Source: Mycteria americana
Lineage: Eukaryota > Chordata > Aves > Ciconiiformes > Ciconiidae
Reading direction: 5' to 3'
Length of the DNA: 64,000 bases
Assembly (NCBI RefSeq): GCF_035582795.1
Contig: NC_134366.1
Span: forward strand, 3,144,828-3,208,827
Each line of letters begins with the position of its first letter. Position 1 is the stretch's first letter. The notes under the pieces were generated by a model that was given only the letters and a program-made list of their open reading frames with translations, ran no database searches and was not told the origin of the DNA. The position numbers and the translations under genes are program-made. Below are positions 47,308-60,497 of this stretch, piece by piece.

Positions 47308-50300
47308 ATACACCACCCTTTCCCTTCTTTATTTATCCTCAAGCAAGATATAAACCCATGGCCACCCCCATGGCTGGAGTTGGGGGACAGCCCTGGAGAC
47401 GGGAGAGTCGGGGGCTGGAGGGTGGCACAGGGGTCCCCCAGACACACCCGTGCACATCCCAATACCGGGAGTGCAGTTTCTTTTCTCCCAGTCAAGGACA
47501 GCCTGCTTCCAATTCAGCTGACTTAGCAAATCGATGGTGCTTCTTTATTTTGTTTTAATTTAATTTTGTTCTTTTCTTTCTTTTGGGGGGGGTTGTTGTT
47601 TTTCTTTTTTTAAAAGGACTGCAGAGAGGGCCAGGAATTTTTTGAGTCTGGTAGTGCAAGCAACAAACACCTCATCTCAACCATCTCTGCTTAAAGCCTC
47701 CCCTCTATTAGCTCACAGCGACTTGACTGCTTAGGGCAGAAAATCTGTAATTTACCATCCCCAAATCATGCCCTCCCCCCCCCCCCCCAATAATAGTTTC
47801 TAATTAAAGCGTAAACTCATCCTAAAGCACACAGAGCTATGGATACTTACACTGCTTTCAGCTTCAAGACAATTTGAGCAAAAGCAGGGACTGAGAAATG
47901 ACACTCTCCTGGAGGTTTTGGTTAATTATTCTCCCAAAGGAAAGAAATTAGGGGAAACGTCAAGTATATATTTGTCAGGGAGAGCAAGTGGGCATGTGTC
48001 TGTTACTGTAATTTCTGTCTACCTCTAAATAGAGCTCCTGACTTGGCTGAGCTGTTTAAATTGCGCTTCCCACCGTGGCATAGGGGCACCTATTTAAAAT
48101 CGGGCAATGCAGTGCTGGTGGCCCCTGCACAGACCCAGATGCGTGGTACCTTCGGAAAAAATTCAGTGGAGCAAAAGGGAAAAGATCCCTCGGAGCAGTG
48201 ATGCTCTCGCACTCCGTCCACGTCCTTTCAGTGATGGGGGGGGGGGGGGGAAGCTACAGGAGCTTCTTAAACCCAGAAAATTCCCAAATAATGTATTTAC
48301 AGAGAGGGATGAAATAGGCTTTAAAAATAATGGTTTAAAAATAATAAAAGAAGAGGGCACCGGGTCCCATTGGGACTGATGTGACAAGTTTTTAGGGGCG
48401 TGCTGGTGTGATTTATTGTGGCACAGTAACCCCACGGGATCTTTTCCAACGCAGCGCAGCATTGCGCTCTTCAACCTAAAGGAGCTACTGGTAGCAGCAA
48501 CAGGCTCTTCCACACCCAGGGGGCCAGATTAAGAGCAAAATGTGTGGGTTTTTTTTTTTTTTTAAATGTTAGTACTGTTCATTTTTTGGTTGTTTTTTTT
48601 TTTTTTAAAAAGGAAGAGACTGGAGTGGGTGAAGGAAGACTTAGGAAATTCAGAAGCAGAATTCATGGGTGGGGGAGGATGACATGTAACCTGTCCCCTG
48701 TCCTGTGGGGGTCTGGCATCCATGCAGAATCACAGTAGCAGCACGAACAAACTTAAAACTTTTTCCAGCTAACTTGCACTGCCTTGGCTGACTGGCTGAC
48801 TGCACATGGAATGGAAAAAGCACTTTATTTTATTTTTTAATTAGTGGCATGAGGCCTGACTAGGTCTGAGGACAGCCAGAGTGCAGAAATGATTCAGAAA
48901 GGAGAAGGGTTTGGTTCAGGAGGAAAAAAACCAGCAATAAAAATTAACACAGAGCTTCAGTGCTGGGGATCTTAACCTCCTGTAGCCCAGGAGCCTGGTA
49001 CTAGGGGAGATGATCACGGGAGAGGATCTCTGGGTTGAATAGCAGTACAGACAGACCTCTGCACCACGGGAGAAACATGCCAGCCGGCATCTCAAATGTC
49101 GTTCTTCCTGCGGTACGAGGCAGCTTGGTGCATGCTGAGGGATGCGGGTGGTTAAAGCGTGTGCCTGGAGAGGGACTGGAAGAGGACGTCTCGTGGGAGG
49201 AGATAGGCACTGGCTGGGACCTCATCTGGTGGCATGGCTTTAGGCAGCCTTCCTCTGTTCCGCTGGTCGTGGTGGAGCTGCTGTCTCCTCTCCTGCTCTC
49301 TGTAACACCTGTATCACAGCCTAAGTGGGGTGGGATGAGATCAGCCCCATAACGAACTGGGCAAGGAGATGAGCCATAACCACTAGCGGCAGCGTGAATG
49401 CAGTGTTATCAGAGATGCCAGGATGGTATTTGGAAAGTGGACGTGAAGGATGTGTGTTAGGAATATTTTCCTGGCTGGGACCCGTGTTTGCTCTTAGCTT
49501 CTTATTGCTTATTCCCCAAGACTGGTCACAGAAGCTCTATTGGTTGAATCATCCATGTAGGGTGAAGCTGGCCAAAGCCCGTGATGTCCTGCAGTAGCCA
49601 CTTTACAGCCCATGAGGGTTGGAGAAAGTGATCTGAAAGATCTTTCCATCTCTGGTTTTTTGCGATTCAGGAAATGTAAGTGCATGGGAGCAGGGTGGGA
49701 GGGAGCCTTGCCAACAGGTAACAGGTAACCCGGTGGCATTACTCCAGCAATACGCAGGTGCAACACCTGAACATGTCCCTGTCAGAGTTTGATGGCATCA
49801 CCTCAACAAAAGCAGTGCACGGGTGAAGTCCTGGCTTGTGACCTGGTTCAGGTCTCTCCTGGGATCTGTCCCCCTCAGGGTGGGTGGAACAGCCCCAAAT
49901 TTGCACGAGGGTGGGTGAAAGCCAGGCCAGGTTCTGGATCCCATGAGAAACCCAATTCTTCTTTTGTTGCAAATCCTGGAGAACCAAGCTGAGTCTTGGC
50001 AGGCTCCGCACTTGAGAAAGCAAAGCTTAGGTTTGGCAGAGAGCAACCGTGTTAAGTGAGAGATGATCATCCCTCGTTAGCCAGAAGGGAGGCAGAGCCG
50101 TGGAAGGTCACCCAAGGGACAGCGTGAGCCATGTGCGTTGGCACCAGAGCTCCTAAAGCAATCTCTAGAGCTCGGAAATATGAATTGCATCTACCCACTT
50201 CTCCTCTGCTCGATTAGCCGGAGTTGAGGATTTTGACATTTCCGAGGCGATGGCATTCATCTTCGTTTCCTCTCCCACTGCAGCGGGTTGCGGTGGGATG

Positions 50301-53300
50301 TTAAACAGCTGTCACGCTGCTCTGCAGAGGTGGCTGCATTTCAGCTGTACGCGGTGCAATCCCTGTACGTGCAGCCCTCTCCCACCCTTGCCCCAAGGCT
50401 TGGGAATTGCCTTTATGTACATGTATCTATGTTACAACAGTATCTTACATGGCCCTGTTTTGCCAGGCAGCGTGTAATCACCGAACGATGTTTTTAGTCT
50501 ATTCTCAGATAACTCACCCACCAGCTTGGATTTTCCGGAGCGCAGCATGGGTGATTTGCACCCAAGCAGCAATGGGGATAGAGGGCATCTGGGTCGAGGC
50601 CATCTTGCTGTGTAGGTGTAAGTGGTAAGAAACAGCCCTTGCCTGGTCCATGCACAGGGTATAGCACGCAAAGGGTAAGGGAAATATTTTCCCATCTCCA
50701 TTTTTTCACGGTGGGACTGGAGAAACAGACTCTAATGGTATTTATGTTGCTCCTGACATAGTCCAGGCATGGATGAGCTGTGCTGGTGAGATTAAATGAC
50801 TGGACCAAGATCACACAAGAAGCCTTTCGCGTGGCAGGAACTGAAAATTTTGCAAGGTCTTAGCAAGAAGCTCCTGTTTCAAACACGGGGAGGGCTGGGA
50901 CTCTCCCAGAGAGCACAGTGTGTGCTAAAGAGGAGCCCTCATCTACTCAGATTTTAGACTCATTTTATTAAATTGTGTTGTCCTGCTACATAATTGTTGA
51001 TTTTTTTTCTTTCAATTTTAAGAGGACTTTATTAGAGAAGTTAACTTGAAAACCAGCAACTTGGTATTCAAAGCACTGAACGAACACATGGCTTCAAACA
51101 AGCAAGCCCTTCCTAACTAAGAGAAGGAAAAGTGAATTGCTTTCCTCCCCAGCCCTTTTCAGGTAGCCCCAGAGGCAAAATATGTCCTTTACAGACATTT
51201 GAACACCTCTAAGATTTCTCACCTGAAAACCTTTGAGCACCTACTAACATGGCTTAAGCTCTGATATGTGCGCAGGAAGGGAGAGGATGTTTTTTATTCC
51301 TATTTTGCAGGTGGGTAAACAGAGGCAGAAGAATTTAAAGACCCTGCCCTGCACCTTGCAATGAGCCTGCAGCAGGGCAGGGTGTAGCACCGAGACACTT
51401 GGTTGTCCACTTCACCAAGGGAAGGCAGGTCTTTTCTTCTCTGTAAAGACCTTTCTGCACAGGCCCCATGTCCTTGGGTGCTATTGTGCACAGCACCAGG
51501 GCAGGGAGAAGTGTCTGCCTCAGGAGCAGTAGACATTAATGAAATAGGTGGGTCCTGTTCTCCCCTCTGAGCTCCTGAGCCACCTGGATGAGCCATTTCA
51601 ATTGTGCCCATCGCATTTCTTTTTCCAGACTCAGCTCTACAGCTAGGCCTGCTGTAGGCAGAGTAGTTGGAACAGAGGGATGGCCACAGCCCTGCTTTCT
51701 GTTGGCCAAAAAAGACTTTTTGACTGTTCCCTCTAAAGGGTCAGGCTGGAGGAGCCTTGACTTTCGCTGTGAGTCTGTGGTCTCTCCTAGGCAAGAAAAG
51801 TCAAGGATTGCTGATTGCACCCGGGGAAATGCGGCTGACTCACTGGTGTTTCCATCCCAAATCTATGGGATCCCTTTCCTGCTTGCATCCCGGCTCCTGC
51901 AACTGGGATGAGCCAACTCGACTCCAGGCCTGCAGCAATGCTGCTGCTTTTTCTGGACAGGGACTACTAGTCTCTGCACCTTTTCCTGCATCGCTAGTGC
52001 TTAGCACGGGTGCAAAGCACCAGGGGAAAGAGCCTGTTCTGTGCTAGACCTCACGAGGAGCAGATGTTTTTGCTTTGCGTGTATGGGAGCGCAAGAAAAG
52101 CCCAATGGGACAACCATGGGTTGATGTGCCCGCTTCCCCCTTGCTCAGCATTTGTGCTTGTGTTCCTCGAGTGCATGATTCAGATAGGCCGGCCGCATTT
52201 CAAAGGGCTTTACGGGGCATAATGACAGCACTTAACAAGCATTGCACAAGTGTGTCACAGGGGGAATCCTGAGTCAGGGTTGCTAGGTTTGGACAGCTGA
52301 GCTGTATGCAGCACGATGCAGTTGGCTGTGCGATGAGCGTGCAGTCTCACCCGCAGGGCCTCCTGCAAGCCGGGATGGACCGGTCCTACTCCCACCAACA
52401 TCCATGTTGAAGTTTCCTTCCCGGAGCAGGACTGGACTTATGGTCTTGCTCTGGATCCCAGAGGAAACCTTGTGGGGCCAAAGAGTGCAGCTGGGAAGAG
52501 GGGAGGTGGAGCGTGCAGGAGGTCTGGAGACCATTGCTGCAAAGGAGAAGGGCTTTCTAGCCTCAGAATAGGCACCCACTGTATTCTGGTGATGTGGAGC
52601 TTGGTGTTTTCTGCCCAGTCAGGTGGTGGCAGGTGCTGCGGTGATGGTGCTGGTTAAAACCACTGAAATATAGCGGAAAGGAAGGGGAGATAGCAGGGGG
52701 AGAAGTATTGGCCAGATGCTCAGCTAAGGCTGGATGGGGCACAGCCCCAAGGCTGCAGCAAGAGCTGTTCCCACCCTGTCTCGCTAAACCCATCTCTGCT
52801 TTGCTGACACCACCGAGAGCCAAATGAAGGCCCAGGGTTCGTAAAAGCCAAGACAGTTCAGTGGGGCTTAATACTGAAAGGAGATGAATACTCGGGAAAG
52901 TCTGTAAGGGCAGGAGCCCTTCCATGACGTATCCACCAGGGCTTTGCTGGATCAGGCCCAGGGTTGGTCTTGCAGAAAAGCCACTCCTGACACTGTCTAT
53001 GCCAACTGTTTCCATCTAGCCTGGGCCATTCATAATGCTTTTTCACCCCTCCTGTCCCTTTAAAAGTGGCAAGCTTTGCTTTAAGTCCTGTTATCATAGC
53101 ACAACATGTAAAAATTCATCAGTTCATCAGTTCACTTCAAATTCTACCGGTGCTTGCAAAAAACAAGGGAAGGGAAGAAGAACTGATACATTAACTCTCT
53201 TATTCTGAACTCCTAACATAGGGCACCGCTTTTAAAAACAGCCTGTAAACCAGGGGAGTGTTGTGCATCACAAAGAAGTTGTTTGTCTCTTTTCCTTGTT

Positions 53301-54119
53301 TGTCACCCGCATATTCACAGTCCCCTTCCCACTTGCATGTTGCTGATACCCAGAGAGCGCTTTGCATTTCTAGAGCCTGGGCCATCAAAGGAGTTCAAGG
53401 TGCCTTTGGTCTCCTCATCACGGTTTCTGTTCTGGTGTAAATAATAGTCAGTTATGCTTTATATTGGTAGAGAGATAATTCTTAGCAGGGATGCTGTTAC
53501 ACTTTTCCAACATGGATATTCCTCCACACTCTATTGGTGTGAAATGCTTTTCTCTTATGCATCTTTGCACACTCTCAGGCTTCATCAACAAGGTCACGTC
53601 ATAGCATGTGGGCTGGTTCCCTTCTCACATCACAGGACTTGCAAGGCATCCCAGGTGTCGGGATGGGCATTTCTCCTCTTCCACGGGGGCTCTGTAGGCT
53701 CAAAGTTTGTTGGAGCAGGTTTGCCTCGAAGGCTCAGAGAGTGTCTCAGGGGTTCCTTGAGCTCAGATCATGGTAGACCCTCACATTTCTGGCCTTGCCT
53801 CGTGTCTATCACAGGTTTGGAAACTCTCCTGGTTGCCGTGCATCAATCCTAGTGTTCAGTTTAAGCGTGTCTTCCAGGAAGGACATCTAGTCCAAAAATG
53901 AAGATGCCCAGGTTCCCATCAGGAGCCCATGCATAGGTTTTACTTCCAGTTAAGATGCTTGATGGCATCCTGGTTGTCCTCAGAGGCCTGGCAGGGATTG
54001 TATACAATCCACTGATGGCATGCTCCTTTCTCAGCAGCAGATGGAGGCCGGTCAAGAAAATTCGAGAGCACCTCAGTGGCACTTGATGCCTATCTGCAAG
54101 CAACTGAGTGAAGCCTTGG

Positions 54120-54310
54120 GGTGGAATTCATTTTACCCATTACGTGTCTGCAATTTAGATGTCTCCATCTAAGCCAGGTCCTCTTGGCTCCTTTCATTAA
54201 CGGGAAGAAATGGCTACTTTCTTATGGTGCAATTCATGTCTCAGTCCTTCGACTGAGTTTGACTGCTTAAATCATCTGAGACTATGGAGGAGTTGAGGCA
54301 ACCAGCTCAG
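54120..54310. repeat. Possible member of a dispersed old repeat family
   Basis: GGAATTCATTTTACCCATTA, AGATGTCTCCATCTAAGCC, GGCTCCTTTCATTAACGGGA and GCAATTCATGTCTCAGTCC combine phrases also seen near 17.2, 40.1, 58.4 and 62.6 kb. Diverged and unidentified. Confidence 0.35.
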
Positions 54311-56929
54311 AGACATCTCCACCACTGTCATCCAGGTTTAGTCAGATTATACCCAAGACAGGGAATCCCCTTTGAGAGTTTGCTCATTTGCTTATTTCCT
54401 AGCTGTTAAAATATGAGCCCTACTTCTAATTGCCATTGCCTGGCGTAATTTCACATGGCTAAAATCAAGTCATGGACTTTTTCTCCATCTTCTTCCTGTA
54501 TTTTAACAAGCTCTTTGGTGCACAGTGCTCACTGGTGTATTGGAATGGGTGCAGCCATGGTATGCTATTGCAGGAACGTGCATGCCATCCAGGCGGGTAC
54601 TAAAAACCTCTAGGCCACCCCTCTCCTCAGCAAATTCATGCTAACTTATATTTTGTCGTGTCTCAGCATAGCTGCTGAAAGCCTAAGCAGTTTGAGTGTT
54701 TTGCAGCTTTCTCTGTAACATATTTAATCCTGCCTTTAATCCAGCACACTCTGGGGCACAAATACATCTTCCTAGTGCTCCTTATCCTCAAACACATCCA
54801 GAGTCTCCCACCATCCGCCAACCACATCCACAAGTCATTGACTCAAGCTTGTAATAGAACTTCATCTCAAAACTTTTTAAAAAGAGACATAAAATGGCCT
54901 TCTTGCTTCCCTGTCATGACAGTTATCTCAGCAGAGGACAGAGTCAGTCTTATTAAAGCAAGAGTCGTATCTGCATTTCGGAGAATTCCTCTGACTTTGT
55001 TTTACTTTCAGTTCTCTGAAATCAATACAGGTTTGTATTTCCTCTACATCTCTTTTGGAAGATGCAGTTTTATGGCAGAACTTACGCACATTCAGGCGCC
55101 CAAGGAAGTTGCTGTTATTCAACACAATCCACATTGTGGGACAGAGCAGTGAGAAAAGGCAGAGCCCATCTCTGCTATAGCCAAGCCTGTGAAATGAAGC
55201 CAAACAGCACTTCCAAAAGAGTGCACCTTGTCTAATAGAGATATTTACTAAAGGGTGGGAAGGCAAGAATGAAACTCCTTGAACAGTTGCCAAGCCTACC
55301 ATTCAGTTTGTCCCTCTGCCCCCAGAAGAACAACAATAGAGCCTGTTGCTAGACAGTGTTGTGTGGCATGACAGAAAGCAACTCTAAATCCTTTGCAGGC
55401 TGAGGGACACACTTAAGGGAGTATTTCAATTTTTTTACAAGCCTACAGTAGCCGGGAAGAACTGGCACAGTCTAAGCTCTTGCTAAACAGGTAGGACCCC
55501 ATCCAAAGCCCGGTGAAGACTGGGGAAACATCACTGGGCATCAAATAAGATCTGTAGAATTTACTGGGAGACCCACAGTTCCTTTAGAGGCATAAAAATC
55601 TGGTTAATGCTGGTTTTAGGGAGATGCAGGTTTGATTCCTATCCCTTCTGGAGGAAGAATCATCTTGCAGCTTTAGCAGTCTCTAGGCAAGTGTCTTTTA
55701 GAGTTATTGGTGAGAAATAGGATGCAACTTATCTGACATATGTTAGACATTTACGTTTGGATGAGATGATTCACGTTTCAGCTGTGCCAGTTTTCCCACC
55801 ATTGCCTGCAAGAGGATCCTGGATGACTAGGTCAGACAAAGATATCCTTTTAGATAGATGAATCCAGCTGCCTTTTTTTTTTTTTTTCTTTGAATACACT
55901 CCTAAAGGCTAGGAGCATCTAGGCATTTAATGATGTACCTAGACATGTAGAATACTCAGAGGATACTTCCATTGGAAAACCCTTTTGAAAATCCTGGTGG
56001 GCATTGCTTTACATCTTTAGTGACAAAATCACCTTTAAAAACCCATCACTTGAAGTCCTGGTGTTGCATTCCACATAGGTATAAAAGAGCTGAGCAAAAA
56101 TCCCATATCTCGGAAGGGTGTTTGAAAGGAATTTTTATGAAGTATCAATTTCTTGCACATTCTTCCATGGGAAGAGCAGTCCAGACGTATTTGTCGTGAA
56201 ATAATTTGCCTTACTGATCCAGACCAGGAGAGCTGGGTACCTCATTTGATCCTGCATACCACAGGAGTGCTGCCTCTCCTTGTGGGTTGGCTTTGTAATG
56301 GTGGTGGAGAGCCATCCTGAAGGCTCTGAGAACAGTACCCTTCTGAAGATGTGTACATGCTAGGAAGATGGACTAAAGGCGTTTTGAAGTGTGTGTTGAT
56401 ATAGTCTATTATTTTCTGGCAGTGGGGGATCCAGGAACTGGGAAGCTCAGTCCAGCCTAGCCCATTCACCAGCTGGCTTGAGCAAAGTGTGCTGATTTCT
56501 TTCAAGGCCTGGATACGCTCCCATTTGCAAATAGTATAAGTCTACAGAGAAAGAAAGTGGCAGCCTGATCTCCAGGGCCTGAAAGCTGTTTTGCTGCAGC
56601 ATTAGCAGAGGTGTGATTTGGTCACCATCTGGAAAGATTTGCTGGTGGAAGTGCTCAGACAAAACAATAAGAGGCTAAGTGGAAAAAGACAGAAGAAGTG
56701 AAGTGCAAGGCTATCTAGACACATAATTCTTGCTTTATGCCGTAGACTTATTGACTGCATTGCTGCAACCTGATCAATTAACTGATTTTATTGAGCTGCC
56801 CCTTGTCAGTGGATTGCAGTGACTGGTCCATGAATACCCTTAGCTCATTCTGAATGTGAGGAAAAGTGGATTAGCTCTGTTGCTTTTATTGAAGTGCTTA
56901 TTTCTCCTCACATGCCGTAGAGAGAACAG

Positions 56930-57000
56930 AAGTTAAGCAGCACAGATTTAGCTGTCTAACTATTAGGCACCTTAGGTTAGTTGAGATGCATCCCACTGCG
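56930..57000. repeat. Possible member of a dispersed old repeat family
   Basis: GCTGTCTAACTATTAGGCAC followed by CTTAGGTTAGTTGAGATGCA has the TTAGGCACCT-type core seen in other members. Only about 70 bp is recognisable. Confidence 0.25.
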
Positions 57001-58374
57001 TGTTTGCAATAATAGGTGTAACAACTTCTACCATCATTAAATCATTCGATCCAGAATTCATCCCCATGTGCCCCAGGCTGGATTAAATATACCTAAATCA
57101 GAATTGTGAAGAAGGAATGGCTATAAGACGTAGTTAGCACTGAGTCATTACTAACAAGAATATCAGCTTGATAAGGAAGGAGCTTACTGGATCACTGCCT
57201 TTTTCTAACAGGACAGGTCATGGATATTAGTGGATTGATTGCAAAACCCAGAAGTCACTTACAACAGAAAACTAAGGGCACAGTGGGAACTAGTTTTTGC
57301 CTGAAAGAGTATATGGTCCAGACAGATGGGGCAAGCAACTGAGTTGAAAGAGAATAGATAAGACACATTAGCAGAAGATTGGGAATCAGACAGGGAAATG
57401 CTAATTCAGTGGCCACTGAAATCCTTGGTGCAACTTGCCCACAGGCATATGGGAAGTCTGTGATAGAAACGAACATTGAGCCCATCTGTCCTGCTGACGC
57501 AATGTGTAGTCTCAGTCTCCTGGTGAACGAAAGGTTCAAGCTCAGTCATAGTACAAGGCAGTGTGTTGTCAGTACAGCTTTCTAACAGCTCCACTAAAAA
57601 AATTACAAGTCAACTGTCATGTTTACCAGAAGAGTCTCCAAGCTGTAATAAAGAAACTAATTCAAGGGTTATGTAGTCTAGCATGTATCTACAGCCACAG
57701 GTACAGTGGTGGTGTCTGCCACCAACAGTGAAGCTAGTGGTGGCTCCTGTTGCCTCTGATACTGGTACTCAGACAGAATAAATTCAGAAATTCTGTCCTG
57801 CACCCAAGCTCCAGAAATAGGGCAGTACAGGCTCTTGTTTGGATTCTTGCATGCAAGAGCCCAGTTTTGTCCATCTCTAGTACAAGAAGGGTGGTAGGCA
57901 ATATGCAAGACCTTGGCTATCTAATGAATTGCAGACTCTGTGATAAACCAGGGGAAAAAGATAAGTCAGGGGCTAAAGCACATCCTTAGGACATGGGACA
58001 TCTGGTCATATCCCTTCTCTGCCCTCCACAAGCTTAAACAAACAGCTTGGTGACCTGGACAGATGAGAATCAGAAAGCTGGAAAACAAGACAGTTTCCTA
58101 CAGTCTCTGGCAGAGGCAGGCTGCATGCATCCCATTTCCATGTACAGTACGGGGTCACTGAGCAGAGCCTCAGGTACAGGAGGAAAAGCTGTGCTGGAGT
58201 TATGTTTGACTTACTGTTTCAAAAAAACCCCACTGGGGTGAGGATACGAGCCAGGGCAGCTGGATACATGTGAGTCAGTACAATAGAGACCATGAGTGAA
58301 GAGTTTAGGTTTGTTCACTCTACTGTAGAGGCATGCGTAATGTTTAAGCACTGCAGCTGTGCTGAGCAGGGTTC

Positions 58375-58465
58375 GTTATACTCCATCTCAGAGCTGGACA
58401 TCTCATCTGTGGTAGTCATCTAAGCTCCTTTTCTAGTCAATGAATGAAGACTGACACTTCCTCAC
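58375..58465. repeat. Possible member of a dispersed old repeat family
   Basis: GGTAGTCATCTAAGCTCC followed by TTTTCTAGTCAATGAATG matches the phrase arrangement near 54.18 kb (CATCTAAGCC, then GGCTCCTTTCATTAACGG). Confidence 0.3.
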
Positions 58466-59740
58466 TGTGACTCATCAGATCTATCTTCGATGCCAATCTT
58501 TGGATGCAATGACTCTCTCTGTAGCAGCTCATCTCTCTATGTTGGTGATCAGGAGAACCAAGATGACTAGCTGGGTGCCTGACTTCTGGATGAACAATGT
58601 TAGGTCAAATGCTCTAACTCCATCATGCCCAAATCCTTAGGCTCATCCTGCCCAGAGCTGTGGGACCCCATGGACAAGGAATTTGTATTTCTTCAAAAGT
58701 CTATCCTTTTTGGTTTTCTGTGGTGCTAGCCTACAACACAAAGGCTGATTCAAGAAAGGTGCTCTTGCAGAAGCATCATTCGTCAAAGAGGTAGGCATTT
58801 GGACTGGTTTTTGTAACCAGTAATGATCTGCCAAGTGGAGGTACCATGACAGAGACCACCCTCAAGGCCAAACACAATTCTGAAATCACCGTGGCAAGAG
58901 ACACCAACTCACATTGTCTTCCCCTGTCTGGTTCTGCTGACCTTGGTGATAAGATCTGTACAAATTTATTCACACACTTGTGCTGTCTAGTCCTCAAATT
59001 CCCAGACTGTTTCTGTTACTGTGAATAAGGAAGAGTTTGGCTTATCTGAAATTTCCTTGATCTTAAAGATGTCAGGAAAGATGCCTGGGATTTTCTCTGA
59101 TGCCAGAAGAATATGGTGGCAACAATATAATGGAAGAGTGAGAGAAGTGATGTGAACATCCCTCTAAACTGCCTAAATTTCAGGTTGCTACATAGGTTTT
59201 GCTATTAAAACTGCCTGGGTGCTAAGTTAGGCATGAACTTGGCCTTAGGCACTACTATGCTAAGTTAAACTTTAATATTAGGAGAGAATAGATGGAGACA
59301 GCTCAGGTGTAATTTGTGTAATTTTCAGCCAGTGTTGCCCCCCTTCTCTGTGAAATTCAAGCCCTTCCAAAGTGTGTTTTAAATGCAGACCTTTAATTGT
59401 AAGGGGAGAGCTTGTGCAAAGGGACTGATGTCCTTCAGGGCATGCGCTTTGTGGCCCCAGAGGGGCTGGCAGGCTGGGGACAGGGATGGACTCATGGAAG
59501 AGCTCTCAGACACCTTGCTCCTCTACTGCATCTCTTGCAGCTGGTTTCTGCATGAACCAAGGCTTAAGCAATCCTGCTGCTTGCCTGTTTGTCCCTCGAA
59601 TGACATTTGAACCTATTTCCCTAATGAGCTTCATTCGGCAGAGGTTCTCAAAGATGTTGAGTACCCACAAGTCTCACAAAAATGTGCAGTTAAGTAGAGG
59701 AGAGATGTGACCCGTGCCCTCTCAGAGGGAGAGGCTGCAG

Positions 59741-59821
59741 TATGTGTGCATATGTGTGTGTGTGCACGTGTGCATGTGAGTAAGCATGCCTGCGTGTGTG
59801 CATGCATATGCATGTGCGTGC
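59741..59821. repeat. TG/CA-rich compound microsatellite
   Basis: Alternating TGTG, CATG and CGTG blocks over about 80 bp. It creates a histidine/threonine-rich chance frame on the minus strand and a cysteine/valine-rich one on the plus strand. Confidence 0.8.
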
Positions 59822-60427
59822 AATGTTCCCTGGACATCATAAATGCAGACAGAAGGACAGAGAAGTCAGTGCTCACGAATTTTAGTGCCCACAGAATAAT
59901 TCCTTGCTCTTTTTTTTTTTTTTTCATCCATTCATCTTCTGTTTCTTCCTCCTTCCTTCTCATTCTGGCTACGTGATTTGTGGGAGGAAGGAAAACATGG
60001 ATGAAGTGGACCATGCTATGAATCTCTTGATAGACATATTGCATCGTAAGACTGAGGAAGAGATGAAGTGAGTGAACCTTCTCATTAGGTTCACGGAGGA
60101 TGGAGGGCTCAGTTCTTGGAAGGTCCATGCTTCCCAGCCACAGTTTGTCTCCCATACCGGGACAAATACCATTGTGTTCCTCACCTGGTAGGCACCCGAC
60201 AGCACAACTGTGCATTGCAGGCATTTTGGTAGAAGGTCATGAGATAGAGTCAATGAGAGTGATGAAGGGTTTGTGAGAATGGCCAGCTTGTGTTTTGTGC
60301 TGGAGCGGAAAGAAATGCACCCACTTCCCTGGTGGATTGGCGTTAGCAGCTCCCAGTGACATCTCCTAGAAAAGTCCAGTTAACAATTACTTTGAGGATT
60401 CTTTGGTACCTATTATGAAGGAAGATA

Positions 60428-60497
60428 GTTATATACTTATATAATACATATGCCTATGTATATGTATGTATATGCATAGATAGGTATATGCACATAT
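60428..60497. repeat. TA/TATG-rich microsatellite
   Basis: Imperfect TATA, TATG and CATA units over about 70 bp in WNT3A intron 1. Confidence 0.75.

Noticed and set aside
15969..56616. T-box half-sites (AGGTGTGA or its complement) near 15969, 21473 and 56609 as a WNT3A regulatory cluster
   Set aside because: Three matches to an 8-mer in 64 kb on two strands is close to the chance expectation, and they are far apart.
59631..60224. 197-codon minus-strand frame
   Set aside because: It crosses the TG/CA microsatellite and a poly(T) run, and its histidine/threonine stretch is a translation of the repeat. It lies in WNT3A intron 1 without support.
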